Shown here: piece by piece, positions 9,065 to 19,011 of the stretch
Layout of the letters: each line of letters begins with the position of its first letter
Numbering within the stretch: position 1 is the first letter of the stretch
DNA from: Betaproteobacteria bacterium
GTDB taxonomy: Bacteria; Pseudomonadota; Gammaproteobacteria; Burkholderiales; Ga0077523
DNA length: 64,000 nt
Assembly: GCA_016125475.1 (NCBI GenBank)
Contig: WGLR01000003.1
Coordinates: 195,945-259,944 of the forward strand
Direction of reading: 5' to 3'
Position numbers and translations under genes: made by a program
Notes under the pieces: model-generated
What the model saw: the letters and a program-made list of their open reading frames with translations, nothing else
Databases searched by the model: none
What the model was told of the DNA's origin: nothing

Positions 9065-12000
9065 GTGCCCGATCTCGGCGTCGCAGCCGCTTCGTCGAGC
9101 CTCCAATATAGCGGACCCGCTCCGGTTCCCGAAAAGCTTCGAGATGACTATCGCCGCCACGTGTCGCGTCCATTGACCCCCCGAGCCTTCTGGCGTTCCG
9201 CCGGCGCCGTGATCCGAGGGTTGCGCCTGCTGGTGCTCGTCGGGCTCGTGGCGGCCGTCGTGACGACTGGCGTTTTGCGACTCTTCCTGCTTCCGAACGT
9301 CGACCGCTATCGTGGAGAGATCGCCTCGGCCGCCACCGAGGTGCTGGGGCGGCGCGTCACGCTGGGCCCGATCACGGGCGGATGGACCGGCATGCGGCCC
9401 TGGCTGTCCGTCCGCGATGTCACGGTGTTCGACGACCAGGACCGACGGGCGCTCGTCCTCGAACGCGTGCATCTCGTCATGGGCTGGTCGTCGCTGCTCG
9501 CGCTGGAGTTGCGCACGCGGGCGCTGGCCGTGGATCACCCCGATCTGGTCGTGCGCCGCGACCGGTCGGGTCACCTGTTCGTCGCCGGTATTCCGATGGA
9601 CGTGCAGGGCGAGCGCGGGCGATTCTCGGCGTGGCTGCTCGCGCAGCGCCGGATCGTCGTGTCGGACGCGCGGGTCACCTGGGTGGACGAGCTGCGGGGC
9701 GCGAGACCACTCGATCTGCGGGATGTCTCGTTCGAACTCGGAAACCGGGGCCGGCGACACCGTTTCCGGCTCGAGGCGCGTCCGGGCTTCGACGTGGGGA
9801 CGGCGGTCGATGTCCGGGGAGACTTCCTCACGGGGCGATCGCGTGCGCCGGCGACCTGGCGCGGTCGCCTCTACGTCCGGGCACCCTACCTCAATCTCGG
9901 AGCGGTCCGGGAATGGGCGGATCTGCCGCTCACGTTCGAATCGGGGGCGGGCGAAGTGGAGGGCTGGCTCGACTTCGCGGCCGGTCGTGCGGACCGGCTC
10001 GTGCTCGATCTGCGCGTCGCGGGCACGGTCGCGCGGTTCGATGACGGGCTTCCGCCGCTGGACGTGCCGGAATGCCAGGGCCGGCTCACGTGGTTGCGCA
10101 CCGAAGACGGTTACGAGGCGTCCGCGCGCCGGTTGTCCATCGGCGTCGGCGGGGGAGCATATCTGCCGCCCGCGGACGTCGTCATCCGCCGGCGGCTTGC
10201 GTCAGGTGCGACGCCCGCGCGGCTGCAGATCGAGTCCGATCAGCTGGACCTCGCGCCGATCGCCTACATCGTGAACAGGCTTCCCGTCGACGCTCGCGTC
10301 CGCCGGTTCTTCGACGCGCATCGTCCTGTTGGACACCTTTCGGGGATGTCCTTCTCGCTCGAGACGCCCGTGACCGGCGCCTGGAAATATTCCGGTCACG
10401 CGCGATTCTCCGGTCTGGGTGTGCTTCCCGTCGGCATCGTTCCCGGTGGCAGGAATCTGTCGGGAAGCCTCGCATTCGACCAGTCGGGAGGGCAGATCCA
10501 TCTCGACGGCAGTAACGTGTCCCTGAACTTTCCGAAGATCTTCGTCGCTCCGATCACGCTGGACACGATTGCGGCCCGGGTCGACTGGAAGGTGGATGGC
10601 GGCAATGTCGCGGTGACGCTGCGCAGCGCGACGGGCGCGAACGCCGACGCGTCCGGCTCCGCGCACGGCACGTTCGAGTTCCGCCAGGACGGCGCGCGGA
10701 TCGTCGATCTGTCGGCAGCGTTTCAGCGGGCTTCGGCCGCAGCGGTCTGGAAGTACGTTCCGAAGGTCGTCGGAGACAGGACACGGCAGTGGCTCAGGTC
10801 TGCCCTGCTCGACGGGGTCGCGCGCAACGGACGCGTGAGGCTCAAGGGCGATCTGCGCAAGTTTCCGTTCGACGACGGTTCGGGCGAATTCGAGATCGGG
10901 GCGAACGTTTCGGGCGGCCGCCTGCGGTTCGAGCCCGACTGGCCGGAGATCGAGCAGGTCTCGGCCGACCTTCGCTTCTCGAGGCGGGAGATGCGCATCG
11001 ATGCACAGGGCACGATTCTCGGTGCGCGCGTGGAATCGGCAACGGTGCGCATTCCGGATCTGGGGGCAGCGAATCCCGTGCTCGAAGTGGACGGACGCGC
11101 GCGCGGACCGACTGCCGCCTTCGCCCGCTATCTGGACGCCAGTCCCGTCGGCGAGATGGTCGGGTCGGTCTCGAGGGGAGCCGTGGTGGCCGGGGACGGC
11201 TCCCTGCATCTCGCGCTCGCCATTCCGCTCGACGCGCCGCACCAGACACGCGTGTCGGGGGAGTTCGTGTTCGCGAACGACCGCATCGAGTCGTTCCTGG
11301 GGCTGCCTCCTCTGGAAAACGTCCGGGCGACGCTGCAATTCACCGAGAAGGGCGCGCGCGTGCGCAACGGAGCACTGGACATTTTTGGGACACCCACGCG
11401 ATTCAACGTGTCGACTCGTGGAGGCGATGTCGTGAACGTGGATGCCCGCGGCGTTGCGGACGTCGCGCGCGTACGGGACCGTCTCGGGGTGCGCTTTCTC
11501 GATCCGTGGTCCGGCCGCGCGGCGTGGCGTGCCAGAGCAACGGTGCGCGGCGGGCGTCTGCAGCTCACGGCGGACTCGGACCTCAAGGGTGTCGCGATCG
11601 CGCTGCCGGCTCCGCTCGGAAAGAAGGCGGACGAGGGGGTCCCGACCCGTGTCCAGGTGCAGACCAGGCAGGGAGATCTGTGGGTGGCACTGGTCGCCGC
11701 GGAGCGCGCCAGTGCGGTCGCGATCGTCAGCCGCACGGCGGATCGCTGGCGCGTCGAGCGCGGTGCCGTGGATTTCGGGGGAGCCGCGCGGCTACCCGAA
11801 GAGGATCGCCTGGTCATCCGCGGCGATTTCCCGCGCGTCGACCTGGACCAGTGGATCGCCGCAGCCGGTCTGATTCCTGCCGAGGAGTCCACGGCGCCCG
11901 GCGGGCTCATCCCGATCACGACAGACCTGAGCATCGGTACGCTCGAACTCTACGGGCGCGAGTTTCACGACGTCTCCATCGGTCTGCGACGCAAGGCGGA

Positions 12001-12982
12001 TCTCTGGTCCGCCATCGTGTCCAGCGACGAGGTGGAGGGCGCGTTCGACTGGCTCCCCAGCGGTCGTGGAACCGTCTCGGCCCATCTGTCGCGATTGCGA
12101 CTCCCGGACGCACGCGCGGGCACGGAGAGCGGCGAGGTCGTGGGCGGCGAGGACCTGCCGCGCCTGTCGATCGCGGCCGACGATTTCCGCATCGGGTCGA
12201 TGGACCTCGGCCATCTGACCCTCGACGCCGAACCGGACGGCAGCAACTGGCTCATCAAGAAGCTCGACGTGAACAACCCGGACTTCCACCTGACGGCCCA
12301 GGGAGGCTGGGAGATGAAATCCGGCACGTCGCGGACCCAGCTCGCCGTACGGCTCGATGCGAGCGACATCGGCAAGGCGCTGCAACGGCTCAATCGCCCC
12401 AGGGGCGTGACCGGCGGCACGGCGCGCGTCGCCGGGATGATCGAGTGGGACGGGACGCCCCAGCGCATCGATCTCGCAACGCTCAGCGGACGCCTTTCCG
12501 TCGAAGCGCGCGACGGGCAGTTCGCGCAGCTCGATCCGGGCATAGCGAAACTCTTCGGCATCCTGAGCCTGCAGGCGCTCCCGAAGCGGGTGGCGCTCGA
12601 TTTCCGGGACATCTTCAGTCGCGGTTTCGCATTCGACGAGATAACCGCCAATACCGTGATAAGCAGCGGAATGATGCGGACGGACGACTTCCGGATGACC
12701 GGGGCAAGTGCTCGCGTGACGATGAAAGGCACGATCGACATCCCGCACGAGACGCAGGATCTCGATGTCCGCGTGATTCCGTCGGTCTCCGAAAGTCTGG
12801 CCGTCGGCACGGCGTTCGTGAACCCGCTCGCCGGATTCCTCGCCTACATCCTCGGGAAGGCGTTCGACAATCCGCTGGACAGGGCGGTCTCGTTCGACTA
12901 CCGGATAAGCGGGACCTGGGCCGACCCCGTCGTGAAGCCGAAGCGGGGCGGCGAGGCCGGGCCCGTTCCGCCCAGGCGGTAG
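9065..12982 (+). CDS. yhdP: YhdP family AsmA-like envelope protein
   Basis: 1305-residue inner-membrane-anchored periplasmic protein of the YhdP/DUF3971-AsmA family. In E. coli, YhdP with TamB and YdbH carries phospholipids to the outer membrane. One transmembrane helix is near residues 49-72 (LRLLVLVGLVAAVVTTGVL). A long beta-rich periplasmic body follows, ending in the AsmA-like C-terminus (VSFDYRISGTWADPVVKP). GTG 9065 has GAGG 5 nt upstream, but GTG 9161 or TTG 9173 would put the helix nearer the N-terminus and cannot be excluded. It is divergent from glnE and is followed closely by the nitrilase and tldD, a common beta-proteobacterial order. Confidence 0.88.
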   Translation: MPDLGVAAASSSLQYSGPAPVPEKLRDDYRRHVSRPLTPRAFWRSAGAVIRGLRLLVLVGLVAAVVTTGVLRLFLLPNVDRYRGEIASAATEVLGRRVTLGPITGGWTGMRPWLSVRDVTVFDDQDRRALVLERVHLVMGWSSLLALELRTRALAVDHPDLVVRRDRSGHLFVAGIPMDVQGERGRFSAWLLAQRRIVVSDARVTWVDELRGARPLDLRDVSFELGNRGRRHRFRLEARPGFDVGTAVDVRGDFLTGRSRAPATWRGRLYVRAPYLNLGAVREWADLPLTFESGAGEVEGWLDFAAGRADRLVLDLRVAGTVARFDDGLPPLDVPECQGRLTWLRTEDGYEASARRLSIGVGGGAYLPPADVVIRRRLASGATPARLQIESDQLDLAPIAYIVNRLPVDARVRRFFDAHRPVGHLSGMSFSLETPVTGAWKYSGHARFSGLGVLPVGIVPGGRNLSGSLAFDQSGGQIHLDGSNVSLNFPKIFVAPITLDTIAARVDWKVDGGNVAVTLRSATGANADASGSAHGTFEFRQDGARIVDLSAAFQRASAAAVWKYVPKVVGDRTRQWLRSALLDGVARNGRVRLKGDLRKFPFDDGSGEFEIGANVSGGRLRFEPDWPEIEQVSADLRFSRREMRIDAQGTILGARVESATVRIPDLGAANPVLEVDGRARGPTAAFARYLDASPVGEMVGSVSRGAVVAGDGSLHLALAIPLDAPHQTRVSGEFVFANDRIESFLGLPPLENVRATLQFTEKGARVRNGALDIFGTPTRFNVSTRGGDVVNVDARGVADVARVRDRLGVRFLDPWSGRAAWRARATVRGGRLQLTADSDLKGVAIALPAPLGKKADEGVPTRVQVQTRQGDLWVALVAAERASAVAIVSRTADRWRVERGAVDFGGAARLPEEDRLVIRGDFPRVDLDQWIAAAGLIPAEESTAPGGLIPITTDLSIGTLELYGREFHDVSIGLRRKADLWSAIVSSDEVEGAFDWLPSGRGTVSAHLSRLRLPDARAGTESGEVVGGEDLPRLSIAADDFRIGSMDLGHLTLDAEPDGSNWLIKKLDVNNPDFHLTAQGGWEMKSGTSRTQLAVRLDASDIGKALQRLNRPRGVTGGTARVAGMIEWDGTPQRIDLATLSGRLSVEARDGQFAQLDPGIAKLFGILSLQALPKRVALDFRDIFSRGFAFDEITANTVISSGMMRTDDFRMTGASARVTMKGTIDIPHETQDLDVRVIPSVSESLAVGTAFVNPLAGFLAYILGKAFDNPLDRAVSFDYRISGTWADPVVKPKRGGEAGPVPPRR

Positions 12983-13010
12983 AATCCTTCACGGTGGAGA
13001 GCTTGCTGAC

Positions 13011-13853
13011 ATGGAAGACCTGAAGCGTGGCGAGAACGCGGTGCCCGTGCGCATCGCGGCGGTGCAGACCGTCTCGGGGCCGGTCGTGTCCGGGAACCTC
13101 GAACAGGTGGACCCGCTGATCCGCGCAGCCGCGACGCAGGGGGCGCGTCTGGTGGTGCTGCCCGAGTATTTCGGCATTCTCGGCAACCGCGATACCGACA
13201 AGATCCAGGCCGCGGAGCGCCCCGGTGCCGGACCGATCCAGGAGTACCTCGCGACGACGGCGCGGGCGCTGGGCGTCTGGCTCGTCGGCGGGTCCGTCCC
13301 GCTCGCGACCGCGACGGACGACCGGGTGTACAACGCCTGCCTCGTCTTCGGGCCGGACGGCGTGCTCGCCGCACGATACGACAAGATCCATCTCTTCGGG
13401 CTCGATCTCGGCAGCGAGCGCTTTTCCGAGTCGCGCACGATCCGGCCAGGACACCGGGTCGTCACGGTCGACACGCCGTTCGCACGGATCGGGCTGTCCA
13501 TCTGCTACGACCTGCGGTTTCCGGAACTGTACCGCGCGATGGGTGACGTCGACCTGATCCTCGTGCCGTCGGCCTTCACCGCCACGACCGGTCAGGCACA
13601 CTGGGAACCGCTGCTCCGCGCGAGGGCCATCGAGAACCAGGCGTACGTTCTCGCGGCCGCGCAGGGCGGGCGTCATCCGAATGGCCGCACGACGCACGGT
13701 CACAGCATGATCATCGATCCGTGGGGACGCGTGCTCGCAGTACGCGAGGCCGGCCCCGGGGTAGTGTCCGCCGAATTCGACTCGACCGAGCTCGCGCGGG
13801 TGCGCCGTTCGCTGCCCGCGCTGGAACACCGGACGCTCGTGCGCGTCACATAG
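13011..13853 (+). CDS. Carbon-nitrogen hydrolase (nitrilase superfamily)
   Basis: 280-residue amidase of the Nit1/omega-amidase branch of the nitrilase superfamily. Relatives hydrolyse small amides such as deaminated glutathione or 2-oxoglutaramate; the exact substrate here cannot be read from sequence. The catalytic triad is intact: Glu52 (LPEYFG), Lys125 (YDKIHLF) and Cys165 (ICYDLRFPELYR). It lies 28 bp after yhdP and 36 bp before tldD. Candidate -10 tagaat overlaps the yhdP stop codon, so it may be expressed separately as well as by read-through. Confidence 0.9.
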   Translation: MEDLKRGENAVPVRIAAVQTVSGPVVSGNLEQVDPLIRAAATQGARLVVLPEYFGILGNRDTDKIQAAERPGAGPIQEYLATTARALGVWLVGGSVPLATATDDRVYNACLVFGPDGVLAARYDKIHLFGLDLGSERFSESRTIRPGHRVVTVDTPFARIGLSICYDLRFPELYRAMGDVDLILVPSAFTATTGQAHWEPLLRARAIENQAYVLAAAQGGRHPNGRTTHGHSMIIDPWGRVLAVREAGPGVVSAEFDSTELARVRRSLPALEHRTLVRVT

Positions 13854-13889
13854 ACAGACACTGCCGCTCAGCAACCAAGGACCTCCGAC

Positions 13890-15365
13890 ATGACATCGAT
13901 CCTCACCTCCGACGACCTGCTCAGGCAACAGACCAGCCATCTCGATCTCGCAGTGGGCACGCTGCTCGCACCCTACGATCTCGGCCTGCCGAGCCTGTCC
14001 GGGGTCTTCGGCCAGATCCTCGCCCACAGCGCGGACTATGCGGACCTGTATTTCCAGTACACCCGCAGCGAGGGATGGACGCTGGAAGAGGGGCGTGTGA
14101 AGGCCGGCAGTTTCTCCATCGACCAGGGTGTCGGTGTCCGCGTCGTCTCCGGCGAGAAGACGGCGTTCGCGTATTCGGACGACATCAGTCTCGGTGCGCT
14201 GGAAAGTGCCGCCCGGGCCACGCGCGCGATCGCGAGGCAGGGAGGCGCCGGCATCGCCGCCGTGGCGAAGCACGGACCGGTGCACCCCCTGTACGCGCCC
14301 GTCGATCCGCTGAAGAGCCTCTCCGACAAGCAGAAGGTCGCGATGCTCGAACGGCTCGAAGGATTCGCACGCGGGCTCGATCCGCGCGTGACGCAGGTCA
14401 TCGCGAGTCTCGCCGGCGAGTTCGAGGTCATCCTGATCGCGCGCAGCGACGGCCTCACCACCGCGGACGTCCGGCCCCTGGTCCGCGCGTCCCTGCAGGT
14501 CATCGTGGAGCAGGATGGTCGCCGGGAGCAGGGCAGCGCGGGCGGCGGCGGTCGCTTCGCGTTCGACTACTTCGACGAGACGGTGCTCGAGGACTATGCG
14601 AGGAAGGCCGTGCACCAGGCCGTGACGAATCTCGAGGCACGTCCCGCGCCGGCCGGCACGATGCCGGTCGTGCTCGGGCCCGGATGGCCCGGCATCCTGC
14701 TGCACGAGGCGATCGGCCACGGGCTGGAAGGCGATTTCAATCGCAAGGGGACGTCCGCGTTCAGCGGGCGCGTGGGCGAGCGTGTGGCCGCCCCGGGCGT
14801 GACCGTGGTGGACGACGGGACGATCGTCAGGCGCCGCGGTTCGCTGACCGTCGACGACGAGGGCAATCCGACGCAGCGTACGGTTCTCATCGAGGATGGC
14901 GTGCTGCGCGGTTACCTGCAGGACACCCTCAACGCGCGGCTCATGGGCGTCGCACCGACCGGCAACGGCCGTCGCGAATCCTATGCGCACATTCCCATGC
15001 CCCGGATGACGAACACGTACATGCTCAACGGTGACCGGAATCCGGACGAGATCATCCGGTCGGTGAAGAAGGGTCTCTACGCCGTGAATTTCGGTGGTGG
15101 CCAGGTCGACATCGTGAGCGGCAAGTTCGTGTTCAGCGCGGCCGAGGCCTACCTCATCGAGGACGGACGCATCGGTCAGCCCGTGAAGGGCGCGACGCTC
15201 ATCGGCAACGGGCCCGACGTGCTCACGCGGGTCTCGATGATCGGTGACGACATGCGGCTCGATCCGGGTGTCGGCACCTGCGGCAAGGACGGTCAGAGCG
15301 TGCCCGTGGGGGTGGGGCAGCCCACGCTGCGCGTCGACGGCCTCACGGTGGGGGGGACTGCCTGA
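13890..15365 (+). CDS. tldD: Zinc metalloprotease TldD
   Basis: TldD subunit of the TldD/TldE protease, which in E. coli degrades unfolded peptides and matures microcin B17 and CcdA. 491 residues, full length. The zinc motif [11 protein letters not shown] lies around residues 272-282. The N-terminal nucleotidase-like segment and the C-terminal [24 protein letters not shown] are typical. Start ATG 13890 follows acctccgac. TldE (PmbA) is not in the window. TldD/E pairs process peptide precursors in some RiPP systems; no link to the distant pqqA genes is shown here. Confidence 0.95.
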   Translation: MTSILTSDDLLRQQTSHLDLAVGTLLAPYDLGLPSLSGVFGQILAHSADYADLYFQYTRSEGWTLEEGRVKAGSFSIDQGVGVRVVSGEKTAFAYSDDISLGALESAARATRAIARQGGAGIAAVAKHGPVHPLYAPVDPLKSLSDKQKVAMLERLEGFARGLDPRVTQVIASLAGEFEVILIARSDGLTTADVRPLVRASLQVIVEQDGRREQGSAGGGGRFAFDYFDETVLEDYARKAVHQAVTNLEARPAPAGTMPVVLGPGWPGILLHEAIGHGLEGDFNRKGTSAFSGRVGERVAAPGVTVVDDGTIVRRRGSLTVDDEGNPTQRTVLIEDGVLRGYLQDTLNARLMGVAPTGNGRRESYAHIPMPRMTNTYMLNGDRNPDEIIRSVKKGLYAVNFGGGQVDIVSGKFVFSAAEAYLIEDGRIGQPVKGATLIGNGPDVLTRVSMIGDDMRLDPGVGTCGKDGQSVPVGVGQPTLRVDGLTVGGTA

Positions 15366-15487
15366 CGTTCGTCGGCGCCACGGTGGCGCGAGGCGCCGAC
15401 CTTGGCCCATAATCCGCGAGGGAGAGGCGGGCCGTCCCGGCCCGCCATCCACGGGGCGCTGCCGCGCCCGGTGCGGTCGGGGGGAGC

Positions 15488-16033
15488 GTGGAGATCGAAC
15501 AGGACGATGTCGCGGAACAGACGACAGGCAACGAAACGCTGAAGGCTCTGGAGTTCCTGGGGCAAGGGACGTCCGCGGCCCAGCGCATCTTCGCGATGAT
15601 CGGGCATTCCCGGTTCTTCTCGGATTTCACGCGGGCCGACATCGAACGCCTGGCGGGGTCCATGCTGATCTATCGTGCGGCACCGGGCCAGACGATCATC
15701 CGCGAGGGTGACGTCGACGACTACATGCTGCTCATCATCGAGGGGCAGGTCGAGATCGTGAAACGCGACCGCCTCGGCGCCAAGCAGCCGATGACGCTCG
15801 TGGGGCCGGGTGCGACGCTCGGCGAGATGTCCATGATCGACGGCGAGCCCCGTTTCGCGACGTGCACAGCCCTCGATCCGACGACGTTCGCGGCGCTCTC
15901 GCGGGACGGAATGGTGAGGATCATCCTGGAGGAGCCGAGCCTCGGCGCGAAGATCCTCATCAAGCTCGTGACGCTCCTGTCCGCGCGCCTGCGCCAGACG
16001 AGCCACAATCTCCTCCACTGGATGGAACCCTGA
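15488..16033 (+). CDS. Cyclic-nucleotide-binding domain protein
   Basis: 181 residues with one cNMP-binding beta-roll (about residues 40-160). The phosphate-binding cassette reads GEMSMIDGEPRFATCTA, with the Glu and Arg that contact cyclic nucleotide in CRP-like folds. There is no helix-turn-helix or catalytic domain, so it is a stand-alone sensor rather than a CRP-type regulator. Start GTG 15488 has a GGGGAG stretch upstream. It lies 122 bp after tldD and converges on the anti-sigma gene 23 bp away. A class III adenylate cyclase 9 kb upstream could supply its ligand, but that is only inference. Confidence 0.8.
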   Translation: MEIEQDDVAEQTTGNETLKALEFLGQGTSAAQRIFAMIGHSRFFSDFTRADIERLAGSMLIYRAAPGQTIIREGDVDDYMLLIIEGQVEIVKRDRLGAKQPMTLVGPGATLGEMSMIDGEPRFATCTALDPTTFAALSRDGMVRIILEEPSLGAKILIKLVTLLSARLRQTSHNLLHWMEP

Positions 16034-16056
16034 CGGCCCGGTAGCCCGGGGACGAC

Positions 16057-16773
16057 TCAGATCTTCACACAGCGTCCGGAGTACAGCACGGGACCGGTGG
16101 GGCTCCCGGTCGGCGAGCCGCCGTGCGGTTCGACGCTCATCGCCATGCCCGCGGCGCGGTTCAGTGCGGGCAGGAGGGACGGCGGAATCTGCACGTACTG
16201 TGTCGCGTGCGTCGTGATGAGTCCCAGCGACTGCGGTTTCTGCCCGGGACCCGGAATCATCCACAGTTCCCACGCCGTGTCGGGGGCCATCGTCTGGTGG
16301 CCCATCACGCGCAGCTTGAGTCTCGGCGTTCCGCGCGAATGAGGCATCCAGGCCACCGTCATCATCGGGGTCTCGCTCTGGTCGGACATCACCACCACCA
16401 TCGCGTCGTTCGGCATGGACGGCGATCTCGGCGGGCCCAGCACGATGTAGCCGAACATGATGGCCGCGAGAGAGGCCGTCACGACCGACGACCAACGCCA
16501 GAACACGAGGCTGCCGAGCCAGGTCCGCCGGGTAGTCCTCCGACCGGGATCGATGCGTGCCTCGATGCCCGCCCAGACGTGATGTCCGGGTTCGACGTCG
16601 GTTTCCGCTTCAGCCAATGGCTCGAGGCGGCTCGCCCACTGCGCGACCTCCGTGCGCAGTGCCGGGTCGGAGCGCAGCCACAGTTCGAAGCGGACGCGCG
16701 CCTTGCCCTTCAGGGTGCCCACCACGTACTCGGCCGCAAGCAGCGAGCGGGTTGCGGGATCGACGGGCTTCAT
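16057..16773 (-). CDS. RskA-family anti-sigma factor
   Basis: 238-residue membrane anti-sigma factor. An N-terminal cytoplasmic helical anti-sigma domain (about 1-60, LLAAEYVVGTL), one transmembrane helix near 95-113, and a C-terminal periplasmic RskA domain (about 125-235) with the usual WELWMIPG segment are visible. It should hold the cognate sigma factor at the membrane until a periplasmic signal triggers release. The start ATG 16773 overlaps the sigma gene stop by 4 bp. The stimulus is unknown and no obvious target operon is adjacent. Confidence 0.85.
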   Translation of the reverse strand: MKPVDPATRSLLAAEYVVGTLKGKARVRFELWLRSDPALRTEVAQWASRLEPLAEAETDVEPGHHVWAGIEARIDPGRRTTRRTWLGSLVFWRWSSVVTASLAAIMFGYIVLGPPRSPSMPNDAMVVVMSDQSETPMMTVAWMPHSRGTPRLKLRVMGHQTMAPDTAWELWMIPGPGQKPQSLGLITTHATQYVQIPPSLLPALNRAAGMAMSVEPHGGSPTGSPTGPVLYSGRCVKI

Positions 16774-17336
16774 CGTGACGTCGCTTCGGATGTCACGGCG
16801 TCGATGCAGCCTCTCAGCTTCTCGAGGCCACGACGGATCCAGGTCTTGATGGTTCCGAGCGGCTGCCCGAGGTGCTCGGCGAGTTCGCTGTGCGACAGGC
16901 CGTGCAGGTACGCGAGCGCGATCGACTGCCGCTGCTGACCGGAGAGCTCGTCGAGACAGCGGGCGAGCGCGATCGAGTCGGACGAGTTCTGCAGGCGCTC
17001 CAGCGGGCCGGGGCCCTCGTCCGTCCAGGATTCCGTGAGGCCTTCGAGATCCTCCCCGGACTGTTCGTGCCGGGGGCGACGTACCCAGTCCAGTGCGCGG
17101 TTGCGCACGATCGTCGTCATCCAGGTCATGGGAGCGCTGCGCACGCGATCGAACCCCGGCGCGTGATGCCAGATACTGACGAAACTCTCCTGAAGGATTT
17201 CCTCGGCCCAGTCACGCCGGCGCACGATCCTGAGTGCGACCGCCAGCAGCCGCCCGGACGTGCGGCGGTACAGTTCGGCGAAAGCGCCCTGGTCGCGCAG
17301 GCCGCAACGGGCCATGAGTTCATCGAGTCCGTCCAT
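16770..17336 (-). CDS. ECF RNA polymerase sigma factor (SigK-like)
   Basis: 188-residue extracytoplasmic-function sigma factor. Region 2 is at about residues 18-85 (FAELYRRTSGRLLAVALRIV, EILQESFVSIW, WMTTIVRNRALDWVRR). Region 4, with its helix-turn-helix, is at about 125-180 (LSGQQRQSIALAYLHGLSHSELAEHL, LGTIKTWIRRGLEKLR). The downstream RskA-type gene overlaps by 4 bp, making a standard sigma/anti-sigma pair. Which promoters it recognises cannot be told from the window. Confidence 0.9.
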   Translation of the reverse strand: MDGLDELMARCGLRDQGAFAELYRRTSGRLLAVALRIVRRRDWAEEILQESFVSIWHHAPGFDRVRSAPMTWMTTIVRNRALDWVRRPRHEQSGEDLEGLTESWTDEGPGPLERLQNSSDSIALARCLDELSGQQRQSIALAYLHGLSHSELAEHLGQPLGTIKTWIRRGLEKLRGCIDAVTSEATSR

Positions 17337-17375
17337 GTCGTCGGGTCTATCCCTCGGGAAATACGGTTCGGGCCG

Positions 17376-17933
17376 TCATTCGGATGCAGTGCCCGAGCGT
17401 GCCTTGTCCCAGTGGACGTCCGCCACCCCGGCCTGCCTGTTGAGGACGCGGCACAGGACGAACAGCAGGTCCGACAGACGGTTGAGGTACTGCCTCGGAA
17501 GCTTCACGCTGCCGTCGTCGACCGACACGAGGCGGCGCTCCGCGCGGCGGCAGACCGTACGGGAGACGTGGCAGAGCGCGGCGGCCCGCGAGCCTCCCGG
17601 CAGGATGAACTCCTTGAGCGGCGCGAGCGTTTCGTTGTAGCGGTCGAGAGCCTGCTCGAGCGCCGTGACGTGTCGTGTCCCGATGGCCTGATAGCCCGGG
17701 ATGCTCAGTTCACCCCCGAGGTCGAACAGATCGTGCTGGATGCCCGTCAGCAGATGCCGGACGTCCTCGTCGAGAGGCTCGGTGAGCAGTACCCCGATCG
17801 TGCTGTTGAGTTCGTCGACGGCGCCGATGGACTCGATCCGGGTGCTGTCCTTCGACGTGCGCGATCCGTCACCGAGTCCTGTCGTGCCGTCGTCGCCCGT
17901 GCGTGTGTAGATCTTGGAAAGCCGGTTTCCCAC
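17376..17933 (-). CDS. Cob(I)alamin adenosyltransferase, PduO type
   Basis: 185-residue ATP:co(I)rrinoid adenosyltransferase that makes adenosylcobalamin. The N-terminal ATP site KIYTRTGDDGTTGLGDGSR and ESIGAVDELNS are intact, as is the trimer helix with SRTVCRRAERR. GTG 17933 with ACAGG upstream is preferred over the in-frame codon 51 nt earlier, because family members begin with NRLSKIYT. It stands alone between the sigma factor and the hydrolase gene. No cobalamin riboswitch was seen upstream. Confidence 0.92.
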   Translation of the reverse strand: MGNRLSKIYTRTGDDGTTGLGDGSRTSKDSTRIESIGAVDELNSTIGVLLTEPLDEDVRHLLTGIQHDLFDLGGELSIPGYQAIGTRHVTALEQALDRYNETLAPLKEFILPGGSRAAALCHVSRTVCRRAERRLVSVDDGSVKLPRQYLNRLSDLLFVLCRVLNRQAGVADVHWDKARSGTASE

Positions 17934-17985
17934 GATTGCCTGTCCGGAGTGCGTTCGGGATCCGATTATAGGCGTCAAGCCCACA

Positions 17986-18930
17986 TCACTGGCCGAGCTC
18001 CTCGACTTCCAGTTCGAGGTAGCGCTGCTGCACGTTCTTCCGGTTGATGCTCTCGTAGTCGTCCCAGTCCGCGAACTGCGGCAGGTCGGCGCGGTCCAGT
18101 GTCTCCATGAGGCTTGCCATGTTCGCGTAGAACTTCCGGACCAGTCGGTCGAGTGCGACGAGGTAGTCGCGGGTCATGTTGCGGTCCGCGGGGGGCATGG
18201 GGGGGCCGTAGCCCGGCACGATCAGCGCGATGTCGAGCGCGCCGATGGCGTCGATCGCGCGTACCCACGCGTCGAGCTTTCCGTCCCGGAGGAGCGGGAT
18301 GCGATGGTTCACGAGCAGGCCGCCCGCAAACAGGACCCGGGACTTCCGGTCGATCACGAGCAGGTTGCCGGGAGAACTCGCCCACCCCGGATAGACGAGT
18401 TCGAGCGTGCGCCCGCCCGCGGTGATCATCGTCGTCGCGCTGACGGTTTCCCCGGGGATGATCAGTCGCGTCCCGGCCATCTCCTCGTCACCGAGGATCC
18501 TGTGCAGGTTCTCGAGGCAGTGTTCGCAGCGCTGGCGCATGAGGTCCGCCGCTCTTTCGTGGCAGAGGAATCGTGTCCCGAGGCGCGCGAACGCCGTGTT
18601 GCCGTAGAGAAACTCCTGATCGGCGTGCGTGATGATCACGAGCGCCACGGGTTTGCTCGTGACGCGCCGGATCGCGGCGAGCCGCTCGCGGCCCTCGGCG
18701 TCGGAAACGCCCGTGTCGATCACGACGACGCCGGTCGGACCCACGACGAACCCGCCGTTGGCCACACGGCCCCGGTTCTCTGACCCGAGGGGCCCGCCGG
18801 CACCCACGAATGCATAGACGCCGTCTGCCAGTCTGAGCGGAATCGCCGCGTGCGCGGTCGGCGGGAGGAACGTGAGAGTCAGCCATGCGATGGCACTGAC
18901 GAGCGGAGCGAGCCTTGCCTGACGCGACAT
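17986..18930 (-). CDS. Metallo-beta-lactamase-fold protein with lost metal ligands (quinoprotein relay paralogue)
   Basis: 314 residues with a signal peptide (MSRQARLAPLVSAIAWLTL, cleaved near AHA-AI). The fold is that of the exported hydrolases linked to quinoprotein and Sox systems, and it aligns along its length with the divergent neighbour at 19012. The expected HxHxDH is THADQEF here (101-107). The later His, Asp and His of the site are replaced in YPGWASS (180-186), FAGGLLVNH (201-209) and VPGYGP (238-243). Four metal-binding positions are therefore gone. Cys123, Cys135 and Cys138 (RCEHC) are an unusual addition. It is probably a non-catalytic partner or carries a different site. Confidence 0.75.
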   Translation of the reverse strand: MSRQARLAPLVSAIAWLTLTFLPPTAHAAIPLRLADGVYAFVGAGGPLGSENRGRVANGGFVVGPTGVVVIDTGVSDAEGRERLAAIRRVTSKPVALVIITHADQEFLYGNTAFARLGTRFLCHERAADLMRQRCEHCLENLHRILGDEEMAGTRLIIPGETVSATTMITAGGRTLELVYPGWASSPGNLLVIDRKSRVLFAGGLLVNHRIPLLRDGKLDAWVRAIDAIGALDIALIVPGYGPPMPPADRNMTRDYLVALDRLVRKFYANMASLMETLDRADLPQFADWDDYESINRKNVQQRYLELEVEELGQ

Positions 18931-19011
18931 GTCGAAACGGGTCCTCGAGCGTGGTCCGAGAAAGTCGATCCCCGTATTATCGGGGGCTCGTCAACCTGCT
19001 GGGGAGTTCGC

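Noticed and set aside
10789-13023. A 744-codon open frame overlapping yhdP in another frame
   Set aside because: The composition is Arg/Gly/Ala with no hydrophobic or domain pattern; yhdP in its own frame is continuous and family-like.
17934-17985. A cobalamin riboswitch upstream of the adenosyltransferase
   Set aside because: The gap to the next gene is only about 50 bp and has no B12-box-like sequence.
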